This document shows, one piece after another, positions 19,404 through 27,950 of a DNA stretch of 64,000 nt. Made by a program: the position numbers and the translations under genes. The stretch comes from an uncultured Chitinophagaceae bacterium (GTDB lineage: Bacteria > Bacteroidota > Bacteroidia > Chitinophagales > Chitinophagaceae), in NCBI GenBank assembly GCA_937873715.1, contig CALMYJ010000027.1, positions 98,355 to 162,354 on the forward strand, given 5' to 3'. Position 1 is the stretch's first letter, and every line of letters starts with the position of its first letter. The notes beneath the pieces were generated by a model. It searched no databases, was not told the DNA's origin, and saw only the letters and a program-made list of their open reading frames with translations.

Positions 19404-22400
19404 CTAAAAGATAGCCCTTACTACTGCCCGGCCGATATGCACCGTCCTGGCTTCGCCGGGTTTGCGGCCATCATATTGCAGGCTCATTTCAATATTCCCT
19501 GCAAGGCGCTTGGTAAATTCAAGGTTCCACAAATAGTTTTTTCCTGGCAACAACCCGTCGAGCAGCAGGTACCCAACTGTAGAATTCGGCGACCCGCCAT
19601 CTTTAAAAGTGTAGGTGATATTGTTAAGTGAAAAACGGGCATTTACAGTGGCACTGGCCAGTGCATTATATTTAGTTTCCGCAAGGAGGCTGTTGCTGGT
19701 TGCCCTTTCTTCAAAGCCCGACCTGTTCTTTTTATCACTGCGGTTATACTCCAGCGTTACCCTAAGTTTAGTACCGCTTACCCAGCTTACAGATGGCTCT
19801 GCCGTGTATTGTAAAATGCTGTAATTCCTGTTGTCGAAAGCTGCTGTGGTAAGTTCATTGCTCAGGGTACGCAGGCGGATATTGGCTAAAATACTCCTGC
19901 TGGCATTCCACCGGCCTTTTAGCGTAAAGCTTTGCTGGCTGCGGCCTTCCACCCCATAAGTCAACAGCGATTTGTTGTTGTTGAGTACATGGGTGATATC
20001 CATTCCCCATTTGGGGCTGATGCGGTTAAAAAAAATGGTATTGGATAAATAGGAACTTAAGGTAAGGATTGTAGTATCGGTAACCTGCTTGGTAAAAGGA
20101 TTAAATTCGAAGCCTCCTGTAGCGATATTTTTTTTGCTGATTTGCAATGAAGATGTGCTGCTGAGTTTTGCCAACATTTTTTTTATACCCTTTGCAGCAG
20201 AGGCATCTATCACTACCCGTGGGTTAATATCTATGCTGTAGTTAAATTGAATGTAGTTGGCCTTAACATACTCGTTGGTTGGAGTAAATACCCTGATGTA
20301 TTTGCGCTGATCCGGGAACAGGGCTACTTCAAATTCATTAAGCTCTCTCAGCCCGTTTTCGTTATAATCTATCCAGGTATATTCTCCCTGCCCGGCCGGT
20401 ACTTCCACGTAGCTGAATTCACGCTTTTGCTCCTGGCCGGCGCCGGTTTCGTAAAGAATATTACCGGCAACTAATCCTTTCCATTCATTAATAAAATATT
20501 CTGCACGGCCTAGCAGGCTTTCCTCCGGCCTTAGTTTAGAAACACTGCTATTGTTTACATGCAGTTTGCGGTACGTGCCGGTAAACCGAAACTGGTGTTT
20601 TTCATTTTGCAAAAGTTCGGTAGAGAGGCTGATATTATCGCTCCTGTCTGCCCGTACCAATTCTTTAGCTACCGGGTACAAATCGTTACGGGTAAAATAA
20701 GTAACACTCCATTTGTTTAGTTTCGATTGGTCGGATTTTAGGTAAGCCGTCCAAACATTAAATCCAAAGCTGAGCGGTGTGAGTGTATCGGGTGTTGTGA
20801 GGCGCTGGCGAAACAGTTCACCAAGGTAATTACCGCCTATCTGCATATTTTTAAACTGCTTTAATACCTTGCTAACGTCTATGGTTGGACGCAAATAATT
20901 TCCCTTAAGGCCATCGCTGCTGCTGCTGGTAAGGCTTACCAGGCTGCTCAGCTTCCAGCCCTTAATGTCGTTGTATTGTTCAATGGTGTGGCGAAAGCCA
21001 TTAAAACCATCGCTGCGGTTATATTGCAGCAACTGGTAGCCAAGCCTGTTGCCTCTGGCATCACTCAGTTTTGTACCGGCGCCGGTAATGCGTTCGTCGG
21101 CAGCATCGGCAATATAAGGCAGGCCCCAGTCCCTGTTGAACTCCACATTCCGCAACCGTTCCAGCGGTTTGAAGCTTTTTTGTACAAACTCGTAACTCAG
21201 TTTACCCTCCAACTGTAGTTGTTTTTTGAGCAGCTTAACCGGTTGGCCGTTATTGATAAGTTGCAGCTTCAGTGCGGTGCCATTGTCATTATTTTTATCT
21301 TTAGATGAAAACAGGTTGATATCGTATTTGCTGAAGGCCAGCTCTGCAGTAGCCGTTGTTTTTTCGTTAATGCTGTATTCAGCAGCCACAGTGGCCATTT
21401 GCAGCTTTTTGGGAGTTACCAGCAGCAGCACCGGCTCCCAGCTTCCCTGTTTGCTGCCATCGGCGGCCGGCCCCACCCATTGAAACACACGGCCATTGGC
21501 GCCATTCAGCAATTGTATGTAGTTGCCATTGCCCTGGCCAAGAAAGCTAAATGATAAGCTGTATACATCGGCATTGGGTAGTGTATCAAAAATATAAATA
21601 GGGTATATATTGCCGTTATATATTGTATCAGCCTTGCGGTATAATATTTTATCTGTACTAAAAGTGTCTTTTACGGCACCGCTGTAAAATGCAGTGTCTA
21701 TACCATCACCGATATCTGCTAAAAACTGTTTCTGTGCTGCATCAAGCGGCTGGTTAATCGGGGAGTTTTTAGCATCCTGGTTACTAAATGCAGCAATGCT
21801 CACCAATAGTTTTTTCCCAACCGTCATTTCGTTATTCGCATATAAGTTGGAGTTGAGGTAATTGCGGTCGGCATATTCAAATTCCACCTGTATCCTTTTG
21901 TCTTTTGTAATCATACGTTTAGGGGTAAACGTAAGTTCGGCCGTATTGTAGTTGATGATGTAGTCCTGGTCTTCGCCACGCTGCAGCATTTCGCCATCCA
22001 TCCATATCCTTTCAGTGCCGGCCAGTATGGTAAAAAACAATTCGTTATTGGCGCCCTGCAGCCTGTATGGGCCCTGGTTGCCTTCTACCGGCTGCAGCAC
22101 CTGCCTGTTAAATTTTCCTTTGGCAACCGAGCCACTTACCAGCAGGGAGTTGTGTACATTTTTACTGATAGCGTTATCTGTGCTAAAGGCAGCACCCTGC
22201 AGGCGTTTGTAAAAGTTTAAAAAATAATTTTTGCTTTGCCGGATATCTATATCACCAAAACTGGCCTGCCAGTTGCGTTTTTTTACCTGCATAAATATGC
22301 GGTCAAAATCCCTTAAATCCTGGGTGTTTCCATCCGGCTGTATGGGTATATTGTTATCCGTTATAGCTGCCGTAATTTCCAGGCTGTCGCCTATAAAGCC

Positions 22401-22895
22401 ATTTAATTGCAGGTTGAGGCTCGAGTTCAGCACTGCATCCTGGCTGTTGCCGAAAGAAATGCCGCGGCCAAAACTGCCATTATAATTGATGCCGCCAAAA
22501 TCAAAAATGCCGGTATTGATTTTACTGCCCGGGCGGTATACCATAGGCTTTTCCTGCAGAAAGTTATACCGTACACTGTCAAAATTTAGCCGCTGGCTAA
22601 CTGCCCCAAGCTGGTATGGAAAAACCCTGTAGCTCACCAGTACACTATCTGCATAAGGCTTGCCCAGCCAGTACAGCAGCGCATGGGCAGCATCAAGCCG
22701 GTATGCACCGGGAGAAACGCCATCTATAAATACCGTATTTGGAAAAATACTAAGGCTGTCCAGCTTTACCGGCGAAGTGTTGGTAGCTATAAGTTTTGTG
22801 CGGAGGTTGCTTAAAGGGGATGCCGGTTGTTGTGCAAAAGATACCTGCACCATGCACCATAACAGAAAGCATACGAATATCCCCTTCCCTTTCAA
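19404..22895 (-). CDS. Large exported surface/outer-membrane protein of unknown function
   Basis: 1163 residues with signal peptide MKGKGIFVCFLLWCMVQVSFA. The N-terminal 300 residues contain ordered beta segments, including SFGDIDIRQS and a GPYRLQGANNELFFTILAGT stretch followed by GTERIWMDGEMLQRGEDQDY and TFTPKRMI. These resemble beta-sandwich passages also present in gliding/secretion proteins of the phylum. The remainder is dominated by alternating strands with many aromatic and asparagine residues and ends in RAVVRAIF, consistent with an outer-membrane barrel. It is far shorter than SprA, so I do not call it that. It lies 58 bp downstream of araR on the same strand and may be co-transcribed, but nothing in its sequence points to sugar use. 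Confidence 0.75.
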   Translation of the reverse strand: MKGKGIFVCFLLWCMVQVSFAQQPASPLSNLRTKLIATNTSPVKLDSLSIFPNTVFIDGVSPGAYRLDAAHALLYWLGKPYADSVLVSYRVFPYQLGAVSQRLNFDSVRYNFLQEKPMVYRPGSKINTGIFDFGGINYNGSFGRGISFGNSQDAVLNSSLNLQLNGFIGDSLEITAAITDNNIPIQPDGNTQDLRDFDRIFMQVKKRNWQASFGDIDIRQSKNYFLNFYKRLQGAAFSTDNAISKNVHNSLLVSGSVAKGKFNRQVLQPVEGNQGPYRLQGANNELFFTILAGTERIWMDGEMLQRGEDQDYIINYNTAELTFTPKRMITKDKRIQVEFEYADRNYLNSNLYANNEMTVGKKLLVSIAAFSNQDAKNSPINQPLDAAQKQFLADIGDGIDTAFYSGAVKDTFSTDKILYRKADTIYNGNIYPIYIFDTLPNADVYSLSFSFLGQGNGNYIQLLNGANGRVFQWVGPAADGSKQGSWEPVLLLVTPKKLQMATVAAEYSINEKTTATAELAFSKYDINLFSSKDKNNDNGTALKLQLINNGQPVKLLKKQLQLEGKLSYEFVQKSFKPLERLRNVEFNRDWGLPYIADAADERITGAGTKLSDARGNRLGYQLLQYNRSDGFNGFRHTIEQYNDIKGWKLSSLVSLTSSSSDGLKGNYLRPTIDVSKVLKQFKNMQIGGNYLGELFRQRLTTPDTLTPLSFGFNVWTAYLKSDQSKLNKWSVTYFTRNDLYPVAKELVRADRSDNISLSTELLQNEKHQFRFTGTYRKLHVNNSSVSKLRPEESLLGRAEYFINEWKGLVAGNILYETGAGQEQKREFSYVEVPAGQGEYTWIDYNENGLRELNEFEVALFPDQRKYIRVFTPTNEYVKANYIQFNYSIDINPRVVIDASAAKGIKKMLAKLSSTSSLQISKKNIATGGFEFNPFTKQVTDTTILTLSSYLSNTIFFNRISPKWGMDITHVLNNNKSLLTYGVEGRSQQSFTLKGRWNASRSILANIRLRTLSNELTTAAFDNRNYSILQYTAEPSVSWVSGTKLRVTLEYNRSDKKNRSGFEERATSNSLLAETKYNALASATVNARFSLNNITYTFKDGGSPNSTVGYLLLDGLLPGKNYLWNLEFTKRLAGNIEMSLQYDGRKPGEARTVHIGRAVVRAIF

Positions 22896-22953
22896 ATGAG
22901 TGGTTTAAAATAGAATGTTTAAAGGTAGCATTTATTGTGCAAGCGCAGGCTGC

Positions 22954-23658
22954 TTACACAATCTCGTTCGGGTTGGGAATGATGCGGAGAAAATTGTGGA
23001 AGTTTTTTTTGTAATGTTTTTTATCCAGCTTGTAGTAAAAAGCGCCCTTTTTTGAATTGGCTTTATCTTTTTCTTTTTGTTTAAGCAGCAGGCTTGTGGA
23101 CATAATCTTCCTGCTGAAATTTCTTGTGTCGAAAGTGGTTTCAAATACATCCTCAAAAAGACTTTGCACCAGGGGCAGGGTAAATTTGGGTGGCAGCAAT
23201 TCAAATAATATCGGGTGTTGCGAGGCTTTATACCTCAATTTTTCTTTGGCCATTGCCACCATTTGCCGGTGGTCGAAAATTAGTTCCGGTATTTTATCCA
23301 AAGGGAACCATTCGGCGTGGTAATCGTCGCTAATCTGTTTTTCGTATTGGTTGGTATCAATTAGTGCAAAGTAAGCAATCGATAAAGTACGTTCAATCGG
23401 ATCCCGGTTGGGATCGGCAAAAGTATGTAACTGCTCCAGGTATACACCAGATAAGCCGGTGAGTTTGGTGAGTATCCTGCTGGCAGCAGCATCGGCACTT
23501 TCGTTAGGTTGTATAAAACCACCCATCAGGCTCCATTTGTTTTTTTCCGGCTCAAAGCCCCGCTGTATCAGCAGTATCTTTAGTTTTTGTCCATCAAATC
23601 CAAATACAATACAGTCCACAGCAGCAAGTAACCTGGTTTGATGATGATATTTGGTCAT
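22954..23658 (-). CDS. araR: AraR-type Nudix/winged-helix repressor of arabinose genes
   Basis: About 234 residues. An N-terminal Nudix domain (residues 1-150: DCIVFGFDGQKLKILLIQRG, then LMGGFIQPNES) is followed by a winged-helix DNA-binding C-terminus (RNFSRKIMSTSLLLKQ, basic tail). The Nudix box is degenerate: the REUxEE core is replaced by SRILTKLT, as in NrtR/AraR regulators that bind rather than hydrolyse a ligand. In Bacteroides thetaiotaomicron a protein of this family is the arabinose-responsive AraR. The start at 23658 (MTKYHHQTRL) was chosen because family members begin there; the frame is open 29 codons further but that extension would cover the operator. It is divergent from the GH51 gene, with a palindrome-like operator at 23729-23747. 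Expected to release DNA on binding L-arabinose. Confidence 0.88.
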   Translation of the reverse strand: MTKYHHQTRLLAAVDCIVFGFDGQKLKILLIQRGFEPEKNKWSLMGGFIQPNESADAAASRILTKLTGLSGVYLEQLHTFADPNRDPIERTLSIAYFALIDTNQYEKQISDDYHAEWFPLDKIPELIFDHRQMVAMAKEKLRYKASQHPILFELLPPKFTLPLVQSLFEDVFETTFDTRNFSRKIMSTSLLLKQKEKDKANSKKGAFYYKLDKKHYKKNFHNFLRIIPNPNEIV

Positions 23659-23696
23659 ACGGCTTAGTAAGGTTAAAAGGGATGAGTATATATGTA

Positions 23697-23704
23697 TAAA
23701 GGTA
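23697..23704 (-). promoter_or_regulatory. Candidate -7 element for araR
   Basis: Read on the minus strand TACCTTTA, one mismatch from TAnnTTTG, 38 nt before the araR start. No -33 element at ideal spacing, so tentative. The operator lies just upstream. Confidence 0.3.
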
Positions 23705-23728
23705 GAAATTTTGTGTTCAAAAAAAAAT

Positions 23729-23747
23729 AATTGTAAAATTGACATTT
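23729..23747. promoter_or_regulatory. Predicted AraR operator, araR/GH51 intergenic
   Basis: AATTGTAAAATTGACATTT matches the centre of the near-perfect palindrome at 29930-29952 region in 16 of 19 positions when aligned half-site to half-site (AATTGT and TTGACA conserved). It covers the -33 TTG of the plus-strand promoter that reads into the first GH51 gene and lies 70 nt upstream of araR, a position suited to control of both directions. Confidence 0.65.
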
Positions 23748-23769
23748 AATTGGAAAATTGCTACTTTCG
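23739..23769 (+). promoter_or_regulatory. Promoter of the GH51-GH97-GH51 unit
   Basis: TTG (23739-23741), 20-nt spacer, TACTTTCG (23762-23769, one mismatch from TAnnTTTG). The -33 lies inside the predicted AraR operator. Transcription would start near 23775. Confidence 0.6.
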
Positions 23770-23774
23770 TTTTC

Positions 23775-24093
23775 AATGATTGTATTTCGGTTGCTGTTCA
23801 TAATCTGCACTTACTGGTGTGTGCACCAGGAATAAATTACCCGGGTTATTAAAGTGATGTTTTATACAGCCAGAACTGGAATAGCTTATGATAGTGATAA
23901 GTTCTTGATTGAGGTAATTTGCTGGTTGCACCATGATTTTTTGTCTGCATTTTAGTGTATTAATCTTTGGTAAACTATGATGTGTCAGGGTTAAAGCAAA
24001 TTACAGTTAATGTTTCTTTTCACCCACAACAGCTATTCATCACAAAAGACTTTTAATTCAGTAGTATAAATGCTTGCACAAATTCTTTGAGAT
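23775..24093 (+). other. Long (about 320 nt) leader before the first GH51 gene
   Basis: No reading frame of note and no riboswitch class I can recognise. If the promoter at 23739-23769 is the one used, this is an unusually long 5' untranslated region. A second promoter inside it cannot be excluded. Confidence 0.4.
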
Positions 24094-25641
24094 ATGATAA
24101 AAACAAAAACTTCATTGCTGGTAACCGGGATGTTAATTTTTAACGTTGTTACCGGGCAAAACCTCGTAACGCTTGATGCTTCCGGAAGCAGGTATGTAAT
24201 TCATAAAAATATCTACGGGCATTTTGCTGAGCACCTTGGCCGTTGTATTTATGATGGGATATATGTGGGTGAGGCCAATAAAATCATTCCGAATACGGAG
24301 GGTGTCCGCAATGATATTATTGCTGCTTTAAAAAAACTAAAAGTGCCTAACCTGCGCTGGCCTGGCGGCTGCTTTGCTGATACTTATCATTGGAAAGATG
24401 GCGTAGGGCCAAAAAGTAAAAGACCCTCAATGGTGAACCGTTGGTGGGGCGGTGTTACCGAAGATAACAGCTTTGGCACACACGACTTTCTTAATCTCTG
24501 CGAAAGGATAGGTGCCCAACCTTATCTTGCTGCTAACGTAGGCAGCGGCACAGTACAGGATTTTATTGACTGGATACAGTATGTGAACTTTTCAGCAAAT
24601 AGTAGCCCAATGAGCAAATGGCGGGTGCAAAACGGAAGGGAAAAACCCTGGAATGTAAAAATATGGGGCGTGGGTAATGAGGCCTGGGGATGCGGTGGCA
24701 ATATGAAACCGGAATACTATGCCAATATCTACAGGCAGTATGCCACATTTATGACCGACTGGGGGAACGGTGATAGTTTGTTTCGGGTAGCATCCGGTGC
24801 CAATGGTGATGATTATAACTGGACAGAAGTGTTGATGAAAGAGATACCCGGCAATATGCTTGAAGGTGTGGCACTACATCATTACTCTGTAATAAATTGG
24901 AATCAAAAAGGATCTGCTACAAGCTTTGATGAAGCGCAATATTTTGCTACTATGAAATCTGCTTTGAAAATGGAAGAATTAGTAACAAAGCATAGTGTTA
25001 TTATGGATAAATATGATCCTGCTAAAAAGGTAGCACTGGTGGTGGACGAATGGGGTGGGTGGTATGACGTAGAACCTGGCACTAATCCCGGTTTTTTATA
25101 CCAGCAAAATACCATGAGGGATGCTATGATTGCGGGTGTAACCCTTAATATCTTTCACAATCATTGCGATCGTGTTAAAATGGCTAACCTGGCACAAACC
25201 GTAAACGTATTACAGGCCGTTATTCTTACCAATAAGGAAAAAATGATACTCACGCCTACCTATCATGTGCTCGAAATGTACAATGTGCACCAGGATGCAA
25301 GCTTGTTGCCGGTTAAAATTATTTCAAACGATTATATTTTTGGTGATGCTAAATTACCAGCAGTTTCAATATCCGCTTCAAAAGATAAAGCTGGTGTAAC
25401 ACATATTTCACTGGTAAATATCCATGCTGCTTTGCCGCAGGAAGTAAGCATCAATATCAGTGGCCAAAAATATGCTTCAGTTTCAGGAAAAATACTTACC
25501 GCTTCCAGGTTACAGGACTTTAATACGTTTGAAGAACCGGGTAAAGTTTTGCCTGTTTTGTTTGATGATGCCAGTTTACAGGGAGACATACTAAAAGTAA
25601 AATTGCCCCCTTTTTCTGTTGTGGTACTTACGCTTAAATAG
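24094..25641 (+). CDS. Exported alpha-L-arabinofuranosidase, GH51
   Basis: Releases terminal alpha-L-arabinofuranose from arabinan, arabinoxylan or arabinogalactan side chains. 515 residues with an N-terminal signal peptide ending near VVTGQ, so it acts outside the cytoplasm, unlike many intracellular GH51 enzymes. The (beta/alpha)8 signatures are clear: LRWPGGCFADTYHWKDGVGP, the acid/base E196 in VGNEAWGCGG and the nucleophile E319 in VVDEWGGWYD. A C-terminal beta-sandwich with VSINISGQ ends the protein. It is the first gene downstream of the AraR-type operator and has a closer resemblance to the short GH51 type than the second GH51 at 27951, so the two probably differ in linkage preference. 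Confidence 0.93.
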   Translation: MIKTKTSLLVTGMLIFNVVTGQNLVTLDASGSRYVIHKNIYGHFAEHLGRCIYDGIYVGEANKIIPNTEGVRNDIIAALKKLKVPNLRWPGGCFADTYHWKDGVGPKSKRPSMVNRWWGGVTEDNSFGTHDFLNLCERIGAQPYLAANVGSGTVQDFIDWIQYVNFSANSSPMSKWRVQNGREKPWNVKIWGVGNEAWGCGGNMKPEYYANIYRQYATFMTDWGNGDSLFRVASGANGDDYNWTEVLMKEIPGNMLEGVALHHYSVINWNQKGSATSFDEAQYFATMKSALKMEELVTKHSVIMDKYDPAKKVALVVDEWGGWYDVEPGTNPGFLYQQNTMRDAMIAGVTLNIFHNHCDRVKMANLAQTVNVLQAVILTNKEKMILTPTYHVLEMYNVHQDASLLPVKIISNDYIFGDAKLPAVSISASKDKAGVTHISLVNIHAALPQEVSINISGQKYASVSGKILTASRLQDFNTFEEPGKVLPVLFDDASLQGDILKVKLPPFSVVVLTLK

Positions 25642-25987
25642 AAACTAAAGAATGATTTGTTTGCACACAGTCACAATATTTGATATAACTGCTTTAGTTG
25701 TATCTGGCTAAAGACAACGATACAGTGTGACCGATTTTGCCTGTTTGCCAGTGGGGTTATACATACTATGAGCCTGTAGTTGCTCGTAATTATGTTCCGG
25801 TTTTTAATGGGCTAATTATTCCCGTTAACAGGTAGTGATTGTATAAGAAATACTTTAGAGAAAGGTCTTTATACTTGTCATATCCAACTGGTATCTGCGT
25901 TTAAAATGCAGCATTCTCAAAGTTGTTTTTATAAGCCAATAAAGGCACTGTTATGATATAAAAATTTAGATAAAAGCATTTGCACTC
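25642..25987. other. Intergenic region between GH51 and GH97
   Basis: 346 bp, AT-rich, no credible gene. No copy of the AATTGTCAA/TTGACAATT operator was seen. A weak TATACTTG near 25870 is one mismatch from the -7 consensus but has no matching -33. Confidence 0.4.
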
Positions 25988-27943
25988 ATGAAACAACTAA
26001 TAAAGTACCTGTGTATTTTTGTGTTGATATTGTTTGCAGCTACAGTTGCAACTGCACAACAACAAATAAGGGTAGCAAGCCCTGATACAAAGCTTTCGGT
26101 ACAGGCATGGCTGCATAAGGGAAGGATGTATTATAGCATATACCGAATGGGCAGGCAGGTGTTACAGGCATCCTCCCTGGGAGTTATACGAAGTGATGCT
26201 GATTTTTCAACCGGTATCAATTGGAAAGCGGCTTCAAACCCGGAAAAGATTACGGATAAGTACACTTTATTAACCGGGAAGAAAAAAAATATTACATACC
26301 AGGCTGTCAGGCAAATTATACACCTTGAGTTGGCATCAGGGAAAAAGATGAATATCATTTTCCAGGTATCGAATGATGCGGTTGCGTTCCGGTATCATTT
26401 TCCGGATACTTCTACAACTGTTTATACTATCAAAGAGGAAATTACTTCTTTTGGTTTTAACAAAGATGCCAGGACATGGCTGCAGCCCAAAGCAGAGGCG
26501 CAAAGTGGCTGGGAGCATACAAATCCCTCCTATGAAGAAAATTACCTGCTGGATCAACCGGCTGGCATATCATCGCCTTCTACTAACGGTTTTGTATATC
26601 CTGCCTTATTTAAAACAGGCATCAACTGGGTGTTAATTACCGAAGCTGGCCTTGAAACAAACTATTGTGGCACAGCATTACAGCAGCATGCTCCGGATAG
26701 TAAGTATACCATTGGCTTTCCACAACCTGCCGAAGGTATGAAGCAGCAGCCGGTTTATCCCGAAAGTACATTGCCCTGGTTTACACCCTGGCGGGTAATT
26801 GCTGTTGGTACTTTGGCAACCATTATTGAATCAACAGCCGGTACCGACCTTGCAAAACCTGCTGTAAATGTGAATAACGCATTTATTAAGCCGGGTAAAG
26901 CATCATGGAGCTGGGCATTGCATCATGATGAATCTATCTCTTTTGATATACAGAAGAAGTTTATCGACTACGCATCCGATATGCACTGGCAGTATTGCCT
27001 AATAGATGTAAATTGGGATACACGTATTGGGTATGATAGTGTACAAATACTCAGCGCATACGCCGCTGTAAAAAAAGTGGGCCTTTTTTTATGGTATAAT
27101 TCTGCAGGCGACTGGAATACAACGCCGTACTATCCCAAAAATAAACTGCTTAACAGGACCGAGAGGATAAAAGAATTTGAACGGATAAAAAGTATGGGTA
27201 TTAAAGGGGTAAAAATTGATTTTTTTGCCGGCGATGGTCAATCGATGATTGCCTATTACCATGCTATTTTAAAAGATGCAGCAGCAACAGGATTGCTGGT
27301 AAACTTTCACGGTGCTACATTACCCCGCGGTTGGTCTCGTACTTATCCTAACCTGATGACTGCTGAAGCAGTCAAGGGTTTTGAAATGATTACATTTCAA
27401 CAGCAAGATGCCGACAGGGAAGCCGCACATTGTGCCATGCTGCCTTTTACAAGAAATGCTTTTGATCCGATGGACTTTACTCCTATGTGCCTGCACAAAA
27501 TCCCAAACATTGAAAGAAGAACAACTGCTGGTTTCGAATTGGCTCTTGCTGTGCTCTTTATTTCCGGGGTGCAGCATTATGCCGAAGTACCCGAGGGGAT
27601 GGCACAGGTACCCTTATATGTAAAGGAGTTATTACAAAAGCTGCCCGCTATATGGGAAGGGGTGAAATTTATAGACGGATTTCCGGGAAGATACATTGTA
27701 GTAGCACGAAAAAGCGGCAACAAATGGTATATAGCCGGCATCAATGGCGAAATGGATAAAAAGCAAATCACACTTGATCTTTCATTTGCAGGTAAATACT
27801 CCCGGGTTGTATATACCGGCGATAATGAGGCAGGGGATGCTTTTATGCAAAAAACACTGGAGCCTGGTAAAAATTTGCAAACAACAATTCCCCTTCAGCC
27901 AAATGGAGGCTTTATCATTGAATTAACTGGTATTAAAAAATAG
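25988..27943 (+). CDS. Exported GH97 retaining glycosidase (alpha-galactosidase or beta-L-arabinopyranosidase)
   Basis: 651 residues, signal peptide ending in TVATAQ. The N-terminal beta-supersandwich, central (beta/alpha)8 barrel and small C-terminal beta domain follow the family layout. The barrel carries GVKIDFFAGDGQ with D411 in the place of the nucleophile of retaining GH97b enzymes, rather than the paired glutamates of the inverting SusB type. Other barrel marks are CLIDVNWDTRIG and VNFHGATLPRGW. Retaining members act on alpha-D-galactosides or, in some Bacteroides enzymes, on beta-L-arabinopyranosides, which share stereochemistry at the cleaved bond. Location between two GH51 genes in an arabinose locus favours beta-L-arabinopyranosidase, but that is inference. 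The next gene starts 7 bp downstream. Confidence 0.88.
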   Translation: MKQLIKYLCIFVLILFAATVATAQQQIRVASPDTKLSVQAWLHKGRMYYSIYRMGRQVLQASSLGVIRSDADFSTGINWKAASNPEKITDKYTLLTGKKKNITYQAVRQIIHLELASGKKMNIIFQVSNDAVAFRYHFPDTSTTVYTIKEEITSFGFNKDARTWLQPKAEAQSGWEHTNPSYEENYLLDQPAGISSPSTNGFVYPALFKTGINWVLITEAGLETNYCGTALQQHAPDSKYTIGFPQPAEGMKQQPVYPESTLPWFTPWRVIAVGTLATIIESTAGTDLAKPAVNVNNAFIKPGKASWSWALHHDESISFDIQKKFIDYASDMHWQYCLIDVNWDTRIGYDSVQILSAYAAVKKVGLFLWYNSAGDWNTTPYYPKNKLLNRTERIKEFERIKSMGIKGVKIDFFAGDGQSMIAYYHAILKDAAATGLLVNFHGATLPRGWSRTYPNLMTAEAVKGFEMITFQQQDADREAAHCAMLPFTRNAFDPMDFTPMCLHKIPNIERRTTAGFELALAVLFISGVQHYAEVPEGMAQVPLYVKELLQKLPAIWEGVKFIDGFPGRYIVVARKSGNKWYIAGINGEMDKKQITLDLSFAGKYSRVVYTGDNEAGDAFMQKTLEPGKNLQTTIPLQPNGGFIIELTGIKK

Positions 27944-27950
27944 CCTGCAC

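Noticed and set aside
19404..22895. Calling the 1163-residue protein SprA
   Set aside because: SprA is about twice as long, and only short beta-strand passages are reminiscent of it.
23775..24093. Riboswitch in the GH51 leader
   Set aside because: No conserved core of any class I know was found.
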